From Streptomyces sp. HUAS MG91 (GTDB lineage Bacteria; Actinomycetota; Actinomycetes; Streptomycetales; Streptomycetaceae): DNA of 64,000 bases. The stretch covers positions 1,364,001-1,428,000 of the forward strand of contig NZ_CP159534.1 of NCBI RefSeq assembly GCF_040529335.1, read 5' to 3'. The notes below the pieces were generated by a model that was not told where the DNA came from, did no database searches, and saw only the letters and a program-made list of their open reading frames with translations. Positions 44,427 to 53,433 of the stretch are shown here, in pieces (positions within the stretch are counted from its first letter, which is position 1; each line of letters begins with the position of its first letter). A program made the translations under genes and the position numbers.

Positions 44427-45998
44427 TCAGCCGCTCTCCCGCACCGCGAGCAACCGCTTGGCGTAGACGGCGAGTTCGGTCTGGATGCGGGCCATGGCGT
44501 GCCGTTCCAGGCCGCCGGTGAGGCGTTCGATCTGGCGCAGCCGGTAGCGCAGGGTGTTGTAGTGGATGTGCAGCCGGGCCGCGGCGGCGACACCGTTGCG
44601 GTCCTGGAGCAGATAGGCGCCGAGGGTCTCGACGAGGGCGCCGTCCGTGCGGGCGTCGTGGTCGATGAGCGGGCCGAGCGCGTCGTCGACCATGCGGCGC
44701 AGCTCGGCGCTGGGCACCTGGCCGAGCAGCCGGTAGACGCCCATGTCGGCGTAGGTGCGCACGAAGTCGTCGCCGTGCACCTCGCGGCCGAGCCCTAGGG
44801 TCTGCACGGCCTCCTCGTAGCTGCGGTGGTACGCGGCGAAGTCGCTCTGCTCGGTGCCGGCGGCGACGACCACGTTCCAGTCGGGGTGGGCGGCGGTGAC
44901 GGCCGTGTGCAGGGCCTGGCAGCGGGCGGGGAGCGAGTCACCGGGTTCGAGGAGCCCGGCGAGGCCGGTCTGGTTGCCCCACAGCAGCGCCTGCGGCCCG
45001 GCGGCGCCGCGCACCAGGCTCAGCAGGCGTTCCTCGAAGAGCGGTCCGGGCAGGGGCGTGGAGCCGTCGGGGGCCGTGGCCTCCAGGAGCACGGCGGCGC
45101 GCGGCAGCCGCAGGTTCCAGCCGAGCGCGGCGGCCCGGCTCAGGGTGTCGGCGCGGTCGCGGGGCGCGCGGGACACCAGGTCCGTCAACAGCGTGGTCCG
45201 GTAGTGCTGTTGACGGCTGGCGGCGGCCTGTTCCTGGGCGGTGATCATGCAGGCGACGGTGGTGGCGTGGTCGAGCGCCATGCGCTGGTGCGGGGTGAGC
45301 CGGGCGCCGCCCTCGGCCCACAGGGCGACGGCGCCGCCGCGCCGCAGGCCGGTGTCGAGGGGCCGGGTGGCGGTGGCGGGCACGTCGCGCGGCGGGGCGC
45401 CGGCCGAGGCGAGGACGGCGCCCTGCGGGTCGTGGACGGCGGCGGCGCAGCCGGACAGTTCCAGGAGTACGTTCATGAGTTCCTGGTAGGAGCCGCCCTC
45501 GACGGCGACCGCGGTGAGCCGTTCGTGCAGGGCGCGGGACTGTTCGAGCTCCAGGGCGTGCCGGTTCAGGACGGTGCCGAGGACCTCGGAGAGGATGTCG
45601 TTGAACATGACGTCACCGGGCAGCGCGATCACCGGGAAGCCGAGCCGGTCCCCCAACGCCAGCATTTCCGGAGGGAGTTCGGGCAGGTAGGGGCCGATCT
45701 TGACGCCGAGCGCGGCGAGCCCGCGGCCGGCGAGGGTGGGCACCAGGGCGGTGAGCGCCGCCGCGTCGTCGCGCACCGCGTAGGCGGTGGTGAGCAGGAG
45801 TTCGCCGCCGCGCATCCAGCGCACGATGTCGGGCACTTCCATGATGTTGACGACGCGGATGCGGCGGGCCCCGCCGCGGGCTCCGGCGACGAGCCGGGCG
45901 CCGCCCAGGCACGGCAGGTTGAGCGCCTCGCGCACGGTGAGGCCCGCCGAGAGGTCGTAGCCGCGGGCCTGGCCGGTACCGGTGCCGATGCCTGTCAT
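44427..45998 (-). CDS. PucR family transcriptional regulator
   Basis: A 523-residue regulator of the purine-catabolism type. Order: N-terminal PucR domain (about 10-130; LTVREALNLPCLGGARLVAG), a central GGDEF-like/CdaR piece (about 270-400), and the C-terminal HTH_30 at about 445-515 (LLQDRNGVAAAARLHIHYNT, LRYRLRQIERLTGG). It lies between fdrA-DUF1116 (same strand, 100 bp downstream) and a divergent amidase operon (204 bp away), and is the natural activator of both. Probable effector: a purine or allantoin-derived compound. Confidence 0.93.
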   Translation of the reverse strand: MTGIGTGTGQARGYDLSAGLTVREALNLPCLGGARLVAGARGGARRIRVVNIMEVPDIVRWMRGGELLLTTAYAVRDDAAALTALVPTLAGRGLAALGVKIGPYLPELPPEMLALGDRLGFPVIALPGDVMFNDILSEVLGTVLNRHALELEQSRALHERLTAVAVEGGSYQELMNVLLELSGCAAAVHDPQGAVLASAGAPPRDVPATATRPLDTGLRRGGAVALWAEGGARLTPHQRMALDHATTVACMITAQEQAAASRQQHYRTTLLTDLVSRAPRDRADTLSRAAALGWNLRLPRAAVLLEATAPDGSTPLPGPLFEERLLSLVRGAAGPQALLWGNQTGLAGLLEPGDSLPARCQALHTAVTAAHPDWNVVVAAGTEQSDFAAYHRSYEEAVQTLGLGREVHGDDFVRTYADMGVYRLLGQVPSAELRRMVDDALGPLIDHDARTDGALVETLGAYLLQDRNGVAAAARLHIHYNTLRYRLRQIERLTGGLERHAMARIQTELAVYAKRLLAVRESG

Positions 45999-46202
45999 GT
46001 CCAGTCACTATGCGACCGCCCGATGCCATCCGTAAGACACCGCGCGTTACTTCCGTGTGTCCCGGACGGGCATGTCGGAAGCATTGTCATCCGGTGTCAG
46101 CGCGGGGTCCGTCTTCCTGGCGTCCGCTGCCCATGACGCCCCGGAGCGCCGCGCCTACCTTGACCGCATGATCTCGGGACCGCGCACGGCTGGGAGGCCG
46201 CA

Positions 46203-47267
46203 GTGACTCTGGAATCCGGGCAGGGCCCGATCGACGGTGCGCACTATCTGGAGGCCACCCCGGAGAACGTCCTGTGGGGCAGGCTCCCCTGCGGCGGCAC
46301 GCCCGCCGCCCTCACCGTCGCCTCCGGCGCGACGGTCACCTTCGACACGGTGTCGCACGAGGGCATCCTGGAGGACCAGGGCAGTGACCCGGTGGAGTTC
46401 TTCGGCCGGTACGGCGTCGGGGCCGACGACGTCCTGTCCGACGCCCGGCTGCTCGCCAAGACCCCGCACCTGCGCGACGCCGGCCGCGACGGCCCGCACG
46501 TCGTGTCCGCCCCGGTGCACGTGCGCGGCGCCGAACCCGGCGATCTGCTGCGCGTCGACGTCCTCGGGCTGCACCGGCGCGCCGACTACGGGCTGGTCTC
46601 CAGCCGCCACGGGCGCGGCGCGCTGCCGGAGCACTTCGCGCTCGACGGGCCGGAGTTCACGTTCTGCTCGGTGGAGGACGGGGCCGGTGTCATCCGGTAC
46701 GGCACCGACCGCGCCGCCCGTTTCCCGCTGCGGCCCTTCCTGGGCATCATGGGCGTCGCCACGGACACCGCCGAGCCCGCGCACAGCGTGCCGCCGGGCC
46801 GGCACGGCGGCAACATCGACGTGAAGCACCTCGGCACCGGCGCCACCGTCTATCTGCCGGTGCAGACCGAGGGCGCGGGCTTCCACACGGGCGACCCGCA
46901 CTACGCGCAGGGCAACGGCGAGGTCGCCCTCACCGCGTTCGAGGCGCCGCTGCGGGCGACCTTCCGGCTCACCGTCCTCAAGGGCGCGCGGGCCCGGGCC
47001 GCCGCGGCGACCCTCACCGAGCCGTTCGGCGAGACCGACCGGCACTGGATCCCGCTCGGCCTGCACGAGGACCTGAACCTGGCGATGCGGGCGGCCGTGC
47101 GCTCCGCCCTCGCCTTCCTCACCGACCGCTTCGGCATGGAATCGCACGCCGCCTACGCCTACTTGAGCGCCGCCGCCGACTTCGAGGTCTCGCAGGTCGT
47201 CGATCAGGTGCAGGGCGTGCACTGCCTGATCCGCAAGGCCGACTTCGCCTCAGGAGACTCCCGGTGA
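46203..47267 (+). CDS. Acetamidase/formamidase family amidohydrolase
   Basis: A 354-residue FmdA/AmdA family protein that releases ammonia from small amides. Family features: VTFDTVSHEGILEDQGSDPV near the start, APVHVRGAEPGDLLRVDVLG (core), FLGIMGVATDTAEPAHSVPP and PGRHGGNIDVKHLGTG with conserved metal/active residues. GTG start at 46203. First gene of the operon divergent from pucR; overlaps the next gene by 4 bp (GTGA). Substrate could be formamide, acetamide or a related cluster product. Confidence 0.9.
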   Translation: MTLESGQGPIDGAHYLEATPENVLWGRLPCGGTPAALTVASGATVTFDTVSHEGILEDQGSDPVEFFGRYGVGADDVLSDARLLAKTPHLRDAGRDGPHVVSAPVHVRGAEPGDLLRVDVLGLHRRADYGLVSSRHGRGALPEHFALDGPEFTFCSVEDGAGVIRYGTDRAARFPLRPFLGIMGVATDTAEPAHSVPPGRHGGNIDVKHLGTGATVYLPVQTEGAGFHTGDPHYAQGNGEVALTAFEAPLRATFRLTVLKGARARAAAATLTEPFGETDRHWIPLGLHEDLNLAMRAAVRSALAFLTDRFGMESHAAYAYLSAAADFEVSQVVDQVQGVHCLIRKADFASGDSR

Positions 47268-48514
47268 ACCGGCTGATCCTGCGCCGGGCCCGCGTCGAGA
47301 ACGCGGCCGACCCGTGCGACCTCCTCCTCGCCGACGGGCTCGTCCACACCGTGGGCACCGTCCCCGACGACGCGAGCGGCGAGAGCGTCGACTGCGCGGG
47401 CCGCATCGTCCTGCCCGCCTTCGTCGAGCCCCATCTGCACCTGGACAAGGCGCTGTTGGACGCCGTCCGCCCGAACCCCGACGGCACCCTGGCCGGCGCC
47501 ATCGCGGTGACCGGCGCGCTGAAGCGGTCCTTCACCCGCGACGGCGTCCGCGACCGGGCCCGTACGGTCCTGGAGACGGCGGTCCGCAACGGCACGACCC
47601 TGATCCGCGCCCACCCCGACGTCGACCCTCTCGCGGGCCTGCTCGGCGTCGAGGTGCTGCTCGAACTCCGCGAGGAGTACCGGCCGTTGGTGGATCTCCA
47701 GATCGTGGCGTTCCCGCAGGAGGGCATCTTCCGCTCCCCCGGCACGGACCAGCTCCTGACCGCGGCCGTCGCGGCGGGCGCGGACGTCATCGGCGGCTGC
47801 CCGTACAACGAGGACTCCCTCGCCGACGCCCGCCGCCATGTCGAACTCGTCCTGGATCTCGCGGTGGAGCACGGGCTGCCCGCCGATCTGCACGCGGACT
47901 TCGCGGACGACGCGAGCGATCCCCGGTACGCGCTCGCCGAGTTCATCGCGGAGGGCACCGCGCGCCGGGGCCTGTCCGGGCGGGTCGCGCTGGGGCACGC
48001 CACCTCCCTCGCGGGCCGCCCGCCCGCCGACCGCGCCCGCGCACTGGCCGCGCTCGCCGACGCGGGCGTCGCCGTGGTCCCGCTCCCCGCCACGGACCTG
48101 CACCTGGGCGGCCGCCACGACAGCACGGCCGTCCGCCGCGGCGTCGCGCCGGTGCGCGAGCTGTGGGACGCGGGCGTCCTCACGGCCTGCTCCTCGAACA
48201 ACATCCGCAACGCCTTCACCCCGTACGGCAGCGCCGACGCCCTGGACACCGCGCTGCTGCTCGCCCAGACCGGCCATCTGTCGGGCCCCGCCGACCTGGC
48301 CCGCGTCCTGCGCATGGTCACGTACGACGCGGCCCGAGTGACCGGCACAGCCGACACCTACGGCGTCCGTCCGGGCGCCCGCGCCGATCTGGTGGTCCTG
48401 GACTCGACCACGTACGACGACATCGTCCTGGACCGCCCCGACCGCACCCACGTCATCAAGGCGGGCCGGATCGTGGCCCGCACCACCCGCACATCGGAAC
48501 TGCTGACCCCCTGA
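47264..48514 (+). CDS. Cytosine-deaminase-like amidohydrolase
   Basis: A 416-residue metallo-hydrolase. Metal motif VEPHLHLDKALLD (about 50-60), HPDVDPLAGLLG, DLHADFADD with further His and Asp, LGHATSLAG, and CSSNNIRNAFTPYGSADALD, which replaces the DxxRDPWYPxG motif of cytosine deaminase. This places it among the CodA-like enzymes acting on cyclic amidines or amides such as hydantoins, pyrimidines or triazine products. It shares an operon with an amidase and a DUF1097 protein. Substrate unknown. Confidence 0.92.
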   Translation: MNRLILRRARVENAADPCDLLLADGLVHTVGTVPDDASGESVDCAGRIVLPAFVEPHLHLDKALLDAVRPNPDGTLAGAIAVTGALKRSFTRDGVRDRARTVLETAVRNGTTLIRAHPDVDPLAGLLGVEVLLELREEYRPLVDLQIVAFPQEGIFRSPGTDQLLTAAVAAGADVIGGCPYNEDSLADARRHVELVLDLAVEHGLPADLHADFADDASDPRYALAEFIAEGTARRGLSGRVALGHATSLAGRPPADRARALAALADAGVAVVPLPATDLHLGGRHDSTAVRRGVAPVRELWDAGVLTACSSNNIRNAFTPYGSADALDTALLLAQTGHLSGPADLARVLRMVTYDAARVTGTADTYGVRPGARADLVVLDSTTYDDIVLDRPDRTHVIKAGRIVARTTRTSELLTP

Positions 48515-48595
48515 TCCCGAACGCCCCTCCGCTCACCCGCACCCGCACGGCACCCGCGCACGCATCCCACCCCTCCCCTCCGCCAAGGAGTCCCC

Positions 48596-49150
48596 ATGCG
48601 CGAACGCCTCCCGCACGAAATCGTCGCCTCCGTACTCGCCGGCCTCACGGCGTTCATCGGCGGCAACGCGCTCCATCTGCCGCCCTGGGCGATCTTCATC
48701 TCGTGGGCGGGCACCTTCCTGCTGGGCGGCCCGAGCCTCGCGAACGCCGGGAAGCTGTGGTTCGCGATGCCCGCGGGCTCAACGTTCGCCCTGGTCATCG
48801 TGGTGATCGAGAACCACGCGGGCGGTGCGTTCGGCGACGGCCAGTGGGCCCGCAACACGTTCCAGGCGCTGGTCATCCTGGTCGTCAACAGCGCCCTGAT
48901 GTACGCGGGCAGGCTCAAGGCCCTCGCCCTGATCCCCGGCATGTTCTTCGGGTTCGCCAGCTACTTCGCCACGTACTTCGGCGGCTTCGGCCACGACCCG
49001 GGGAACGTGTGGGTGGCCTGGCTCAGCGTCGTCGCCATGAACGCCCTGGGACCGGTCTTCGCGTACCTGTCGACGAAGCTGACCTTCGCGACGGCGGACG
49101 CGCCCCGCTCCCCGGTGGCGTCCGAGACCGAGCCGGTCCAGCAGGCCTAG
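48596..49150 (+). CDS. DUF1097 membrane protein
   Basis: A 184-residue integral membrane protein with about 5 helices (LAGLTAFIGGNALHLPPWAI, TFLLGGPSLANAGKLWFAMP, FFGFASYFATYFGGFGHDP). DUF1097 proteins such as E. coli YcdZ are found near purine and small-molecule catabolic genes and are thought to be transporters. ATG at 48596 with AAGGAGTCC before it. Last gene of the operon led by the amidase; it is a likely uptake or export component. Confidence 0.85.
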   Translation: MRERLPHEIVASVLAGLTAFIGGNALHLPPWAIFISWAGTFLLGGPSLANAGKLWFAMPAGSTFALVIVVIENHAGGAFGDGQWARNTFQALVILVVNSALMYAGRLKALALIPGMFFGFASYFATYFGGFGHDPGNVWVAWLSVVAMNALGPVFAYLSTKLTFATADAPRSPVASETEPVQQA

Positions 49151-49172
49151 CGAGCAGGCCCGGGGAGCGGGT

Positions 49173-49484
49173 CTAGAGAGCGCCCAGCGCCAGGGCCACG
49201 CGGACCGCGCCCGCCTGCTCGAAGATCTCCTGGGCGATCTCCCACTGGCCGGGCTCCCGCCGCGCGAACTCCCGCCATCCGGTGACGACGAGCAGCAGCC
49301 CGCGCGCGGCGGCCGCCTCCGGCAGTTGCCCGGGGTCGCCGAGCGCGTCGGCCAGCGCGTCCCAGTTCCGCCCGAACCAGTGGGGCAGGTCGAGGGCGGC
49401 GGCGCAGCGGTCCATGAGGGCGGCCTTGTCCGCGGCCCCGTCGAGGTCGAGGACGCGGACCGTCCAGTCACCGCTCGCGCTCAT
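49173..49484 (-). CDS. Barstar-family RNase inhibitor
   Basis: A 103-residue barstar fold (DLDGAADKAALMDRCAAALD, PHWFGRNWDALADALGD, RGLLLVVTGWREFA). It inhibits the RNase encoded directly upstream: its ATG overlaps the RNase stop (ATGA), so toxin and inhibitor are translated in tandem from one message. Length and the W-D-A-L-A-D-A-L-G-D motif are usual for Streptomyces barstars. It probably acts in the cytoplasm to neutralise RNase that is not exported. Confidence 0.94.
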   Translation of the reverse strand: MSASGDWTVRVLDLDGAADKAALMDRCAAALDLPHWFGRNWDALADALGDPGQLPEAAAARGLLLVVTGWREFARREPGQWEIAQEIFEQAGAVRVALALGAL

Positions 49485-49825
49485 CGCAGCACTTCCTTGA
49501 ACGACTCGTAGTGGTCATCGGTGTAGTACCTCTCCCCCTCGTCACCGGTGACGATGCGCCGGGCGCCCCGGTCGCGCGAGCCCGGGGTGGGCACGGTGTA
49601 CTCGTGGTAGTAGCCGCGCCGGTGCTGGGGCAGCTCGCGCTCGTAGTTCCCGAAGACGCTGCCGTCCTTCTCGTACGGGAACGGCCCGCCCTGATCGATG
49701 AGGGTGAGCGTCCGCCGCGCCTCGACGGGCAGCCGGCTCTCCCGGACAGTGCCCATGCCTGACTCGGAGCACCCGAAGAGAAGAGCACAGCAGGCCAGCA
49801 GCAGACAAAGGAGACGACGAGCCAC
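49481..49825 (-). CDS. Secreted guanyl-specific RNase (Sa/barnase family), possibly lipid-anchored
   Basis: A 114-residue protein. Residues 1-19 form a signal peptide ending LLFG-C19, a possible lipobox though Phe at -2 is unusual. The RNase Sa-like domain (about 32-114) has GGPFPYEKDGSVFGN and YYHEYTVPTPGSRDRGARR, with catalytic E75, R86, R90 and H105 (TDDHYESF) matching RNase Sa Glu54, Arg65, Arg69 and His85. The C-terminal Cys of RNase Sa is lacking. GTG start at 49825. Followed by its barstar. Confidence 0.92.
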   Translation of the reverse strand: MARRLLCLLLACCALLFGCSESGMGTVRESRLPVEARRTLTLIDQGGPFPYEKDGSVFGNYERELPQHRRGYYHEYTVPTPGSRDRGARRIVTGDEGERYYTDDHYESFKEVLR

Positions 49826-49828
49826 GAA

Positions 49829-49875
49829 TCAAGCCCCTCCGGCGATTGAGGAGCGGGGCCCGGGGCGGAGCCCCG
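49829..49875. repeat. Streptomyces intergenic repeat with hairpin
   Basis: TCAAGCCCCTCCGGCGATTG, then AGGAGCGGGGCCCGGGGCGG... to GCCCCG: a sequence of the TCAAGCCCCTCCGGCGATTGAGG type that recurs between Streptomyces genes. It holds two short stems (CCTC / GAGG and CGGGGC / GCCCCG) and fills the gap between the SorC-type gene and the RNase gene; it may end transcription of the former. Confidence 0.75.
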
Positions 49876-49880
49876 TGACC

Positions 49881-50900
49881 TCACGCTCCGTCGGGGTCGG
49901 CCCTCTGCAACGCAGGCTTGGGCGTGGCCCCCGCAGTCAGCAGAAAATCGGCCGCGGACGTGTCGGTGACCAGACTGGTCACGAGCCCCGACCGCAATAC
50001 GGCGTCAATGGCGGCAGCCTTCCGCTGCCCGCCCGCGATCGCGACGACCTCCGGTATGCGGCGCAGCCGGTCCGCCTCGACCGTGATGCAGCGCTCGCCG
50101 AGGTCCCGGCCGACCCGACGCCCCTGGGCGTCGAACAGGTGGGCGGACATCTCGGCCGCGACGCCCAGCGACGCGTAGTGCGCGCGCTCCTCGTCGCTGA
50201 GCATGTCGTGGACGGTGGAGATGCCCGGCTCCCAGGAGCCGATGGACACGCACGCCACGGTGACCTTGTCGAAGTACTCGAAGGCGCGGGCGATCCCGGT
50301 CTGGTCGCGCAGCGCCGCGGCGGTCGCGGCGTCCGGCAGCAGCATCGGCGCGTAGATCGGGTGCGCGTCCCCGCCCGAGACCTGCGCGGCCCGCCGCACG
50401 GCCTCCACGGAGCCGCGCTCGGCGGTCCCGGCGTCGTACACACCGGTCAGCTGCACGACGGTGCACGGCGGGAGCCGGTCGAGGGCGGCGGCCATGTGAA
50501 TGGTGGAACGGCCCCACGCCAGACCCAGGACATCGCCCTCGGTGACGAGCTCGCCCAGGAGATCGGCGGCGACCTCGCCCAGGTTCTCGGGATCGGGCGA
50601 CTCCTCGGCCTCGGCCGGCGACTCGACGACCACCACATGCCGCAGTCCGTACCGCGCGCGCAGCGCGTCGGAGCGCTCCGCGTCCAGCTCGGCCGGGACC
50701 CGGATCTCGATGCGTACGAGATCCCGCTCCAGGGCGGTCTCCAGGACCCGGGCCACCTTGAAGCGGCTGACGCCGAACTCCTCGGCGATCTGGATCTTGG
50801 ACTTGCCCTCCAGATAGAAGCGACGGGCCATGGCCGCCGCCTGCATCAGCTCCGCGGGTCCCATCCGCAGGGCTGCGCGTCCCGCCGATGATGCGGACAC
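49881..50900 (-). CDS. Sugar-binding transcriptional regulator (SorC/DeoR type)
   Basis: A 339-residue SorC-family regulator. Helix-turn-helix at about 15-60 (AAAMARRFYLEGKSKIQIAE, FGVSRFKVARVLETAL), then a sugar-phosphate-binding domain with GLAWGRSTIHMAAALDRL and GQRKAAAIDAVLRSGLVTSL. GTG at 50900 is favoured by the GAGGAG 6 bases before it; an upstream GTG at 50927 has no site. It lies upstream of the RNase and downstream of rpe on the same strand. The effector is probably a phosphorylated sugar. Confidence 0.92.
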   Translation of the reverse strand: MSASSAGRAALRMGPAELMQAAAMARRFYLEGKSKIQIAEEFGVSRFKVARVLETALERDLVRIEIRVPAELDAERSDALRARYGLRHVVVVESPAEAEESPDPENLGEVAADLLGELVTEGDVLGLAWGRSTIHMAAALDRLPPCTVVQLTGVYDAGTAERGSVEAVRRAAQVSGGDAHPIYAPMLLPDAATAAALRDQTGIARAFEYFDKVTVACVSIGSWEPGISTVHDMLSDEERAHYASLGVAAEMSAHLFDAQGRRVGRDLGERCITVEADRLRRIPEVVAIAGGQRKAAAIDAVLRSGLVTSLVTDTSAADFLLTAGATPKPALQRADPDGA

Positions 50901-51070
50901 GGCGATCTCCTCACTGCTCTTCTTCACGACTCACACGACAACTGTGGACACAAGCACTGATACCGCGCCCACCGCACACTCTTCTGTTCACAACCTGGAT
51001 ACGCCGTTCATCCTTGCAGATCCCGCGGACTTGATCAGCCCCGATGGAACGCCGTTCACGGAACCGTGGC

Positions 51071-51748
51071 TCAGTGGCCGCATGCCCAGGTCGACGCGGC
51101 GGCCGCCTGCTCGCGCAGCGCACGGACCGCCTCGGCCGGGTCGCTCGCCCCGTATACGGCCGAACCGGCGACGAAGACGTCCGCTCCCGCCTCCGCGCAC
51201 CGCTCGATGGTCGACGCGGAGACCCCGCCGTCGACCTGCAGCCACAGCTCGAGACCATGCTTGGAGATCAGCTCACGCGTCCGACGGATCTTCGGCAGCA
51301 TGATGTCCAGGAAGGCCTGCCCGCCGAACCCGGGCTCAACCGTCATGATCAGCAACATGTCGAGCTCGGGGAGCAGATCCTCGTACGGCTCGATGGGCGT
51401 CGCCGGCTTGAGCGCCATGGAGGCGCGGGCACCCTTGGCGCGGATCTCCCGGGCGAGCCGGACGGGCGCGTGGGCGGCCTCCGCGTGGAAGGTGACGGAT
51501 CCGGCCCCCGCCTCGACGTACTGGGGAGCCCAGCGATCGGGGTTCTCGATCATCAGATGGCAGTCCAGCGGGGTGTCCGTCGCCCGCGCCAGCGACTCTA
51601 CGACCGGCACCCCCAGGGTGAGATTCGGGACGAAGTGGTTGTCCATGACGTCGACGTGCAGCCAGTCGGCGCCCGCCACCGCCTGTGCCTCATCGGCAAG
51701 GCGCGCGAAGTCCGCGGAGAGGATGCTGGGGTTGATCTGAACGGCCAT
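51071..51748 (-). CDS. rpe: Ribulose-phosphate 3-epimerase
   Basis: A 225-residue (beta/alpha)8 enzyme of the pentose-phosphate pathway. Signature parts: [37 protein letters not shown] (metal His and Asp), [20 protein letters not shown] and [23 protein letters not shown] at 51748; the 27 residues upstream in frame are not family-like. Followed by the SorC-type regulator. Confidence 0.97.
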   Translation of the reverse strand: MAVQINPSILSADFARLADEAQAVAGADWLHVDVMDNHFVPNLTLGVPVVESLARATDTPLDCHLMIENPDRWAPQYVEAGAGSVTFHAEAAHAPVRLAREIRAKGARASMALKPATPIEPYEDLLPELDMLLIMTVEPGFGGQAFLDIMLPKIRRTRELISKHGLELWLQVDGGVSASTIERCAEAGADVFVAGSAVYGASDPAEAVRALREQAAAASTWACGH

Positions 51749-51881
51749 GCCCCAAGACTGCCATGCCCACGGCCGCTTTCCCTTATCGGTCTGGACCAGT
51801 CCCGCGTTCCCGGATCGTCTGTCGACCACCGGGGCACGGGGCCGAGCCCCGGAACCCCGGCCCCCACCGGCCCGTACGTTC

Positions 51882-53330
51882 CTAGGCGGTCCGCCGGATC
51901 AGCGCCAGATACATGGCATCGGTCCCGTGCAGATGTGGCCACAACTGCACATCGGGCCCGTCCCCGATCCCCGGCACACCCTCCAACAGCGGCCGCGCGT
52001 CGATGAGTTCGGCCCCGCCGACCGACTTCAGCACGTCGTCGACGACGGCCCGGGTCTCGGCGAGGTGCGGCGAGCACGTCGCGTACCCCACGACGCCCCC
52101 GACCCGCACGGAGTCGAGCGCCGTCCGCAGCAGGCTCCGCTGCAACGGCCCGAACCCGTCCAGGTCCTCCGGCCGCCGCCGCCAGCGTGCCTCGGGCCGC
52201 CGGCGCAGCGCGCCGAGTCCGGTGCAGGGCACGTCCATGAGCACGCGGTCGAAGGTCCCGGAGCGCCACGGCGGCCGGGTCCCGTCCGCCGCGATCACCT
52301 GGTACGGCCCCGGGTTCCCGGCCAGCGCCTTGCCGACGAGTCCGGCCCGGTGCGGCTGCTTCTCGGAGGCGAGGAGCACGGCCCCGCGCTCGGCGGCGAG
52401 CCCGGCGAGCATGGCGGCCTTGCCGCCCGGCCCGGCGCACCCGTCGAGCCACATCCGGTCCGAGCCCTCGACCGGAGCGTTCGCGAGCGCGAGCGCGACC
52501 AGCTGGCTGCCCTCGTCCTGCACTCCGGCGCGCCCGGTCCTGACGATGTCGAACGCCCCCGGCTCGCCGCCCTCGGTGAGCCGCACGGCATACGGAGACC
52601 AGCGTCCGGGCAGCCCCGAATCCTCTCCGACCTCGGCGAGAACCGCCTCGGCCGTGGTCCGTCCGGGCCGTGCCACGAGCGTCACCTCGGGCCGCTCGTT
52701 GTCCGCCTCCAGCAGGTCCTCGATGCCGGCGCGGCCGCCGCCCAGCGAGTCCCACAGCGCCGACACCACCCATCGCGGATGCGAATGGACGACGGCGAGA
52801 TGGTCCTCGGGGTCCTCGTCGTACGGGGGCGCGACGCGCTCCACCCAGGCGTCGAGGTCGTGCTGCGAGACCTTCCGCAGCACCGCGTTGACGAACTTGG
52901 CCCGCCCGTCGCCGAGCACCACGCGCGCCAGCTCCACCGACGCGGAGACGGCGGCGTGCGTCGGGATCCGCGTCCCGAGCAGCTGGTGCACGCCCAGGTT
53001 CAGCACGTCCAGGACGGGCGGGTCGACCTCCCTGAGCGGCCGGTCGATGCAGGCCGCCACGATCGCGTCGTAGGTGCCCTGGCGCCGCAGCGTCCCGTAG
53101 ACCAGCTCGGTCGCCAGCGCCGCGTCCCGCGCGTCGAAGTCGCCCTTGGCGCGGGCCTTCTTGAGCAGCGGCGGCAGCACGAGGTTCGCGTACGCGTCCC
53201 GCTCGTCGACCGCGCGCAGCACCTCGAAGGCGAGGATGCGCACCGGGTCCTTCTTGGGACGGCGGTGGGGCTTGCCGGGCCTGCCGGACTTGCCGGCGCC
53301 ACGGTTCGACGAGGTCGGCTGGTCGCTCAA
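51882..53330 (-). CDS. rsmB: 16S rRNA (cytosine-967 C5)-methyltransferase
   Basis: A 482-residue RsmB/Sun protein. N-terminal basic extension (residues 1-27), NusB-like RNA-binding domain (about 28-170; [20 protein letters not shown]), and SAM-dependent methyltransferase (about 180-482) with [20 protein letters not shown] and [20 protein letters not shown] containing the catalytic Cys, and [20 protein letters not shown] with the second Cys. Downstream of fmt in one likely operon, as in other actinobacteria. Confidence 0.97.
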   Translation of the reverse strand: MSDQPTSSNRGAGKSGRPGKPHRRPKKDPVRILAFEVLRAVDERDAYANLVLPPLLKKARAKGDFDARDAALATELVYGTLRRQGTYDAIVAACIDRPLREVDPPVLDVLNLGVHQLLGTRIPTHAAVSASVELARVVLGDGRAKFVNAVLRKVSQHDLDAWVERVAPPYDEDPEDHLAVVHSHPRWVVSALWDSLGGGRAGIEDLLEADNERPEVTLVARPGRTTAEAVLAEVGEDSGLPGRWSPYAVRLTEGGEPGAFDIVRTGRAGVQDEGSQLVALALANAPVEGSDRMWLDGCAGPGGKAAMLAGLAAERGAVLLASEKQPHRAGLVGKALAGNPGPYQVIAADGTRPPWRSGTFDRVLMDVPCTGLGALRRRPEARWRRRPEDLDGFGPLQRSLLRTALDSVRVGGVVGYATCSPHLAETRAVVDDVLKSVGGAELIDARPLLEGVPGIGDGPDVQLWPHLHGTDAMYLALIRRTA

Positions 53331-53433
53331 AGGTGCTCCGCTGCTGGATTCGTACGGGCGTCACGCACAGGGGCGTACGCCGATGTGAACCCTCCCAGCC
53401 TACGGCCCGGCCCGCTCCCGGGCCGCTCCGGGC

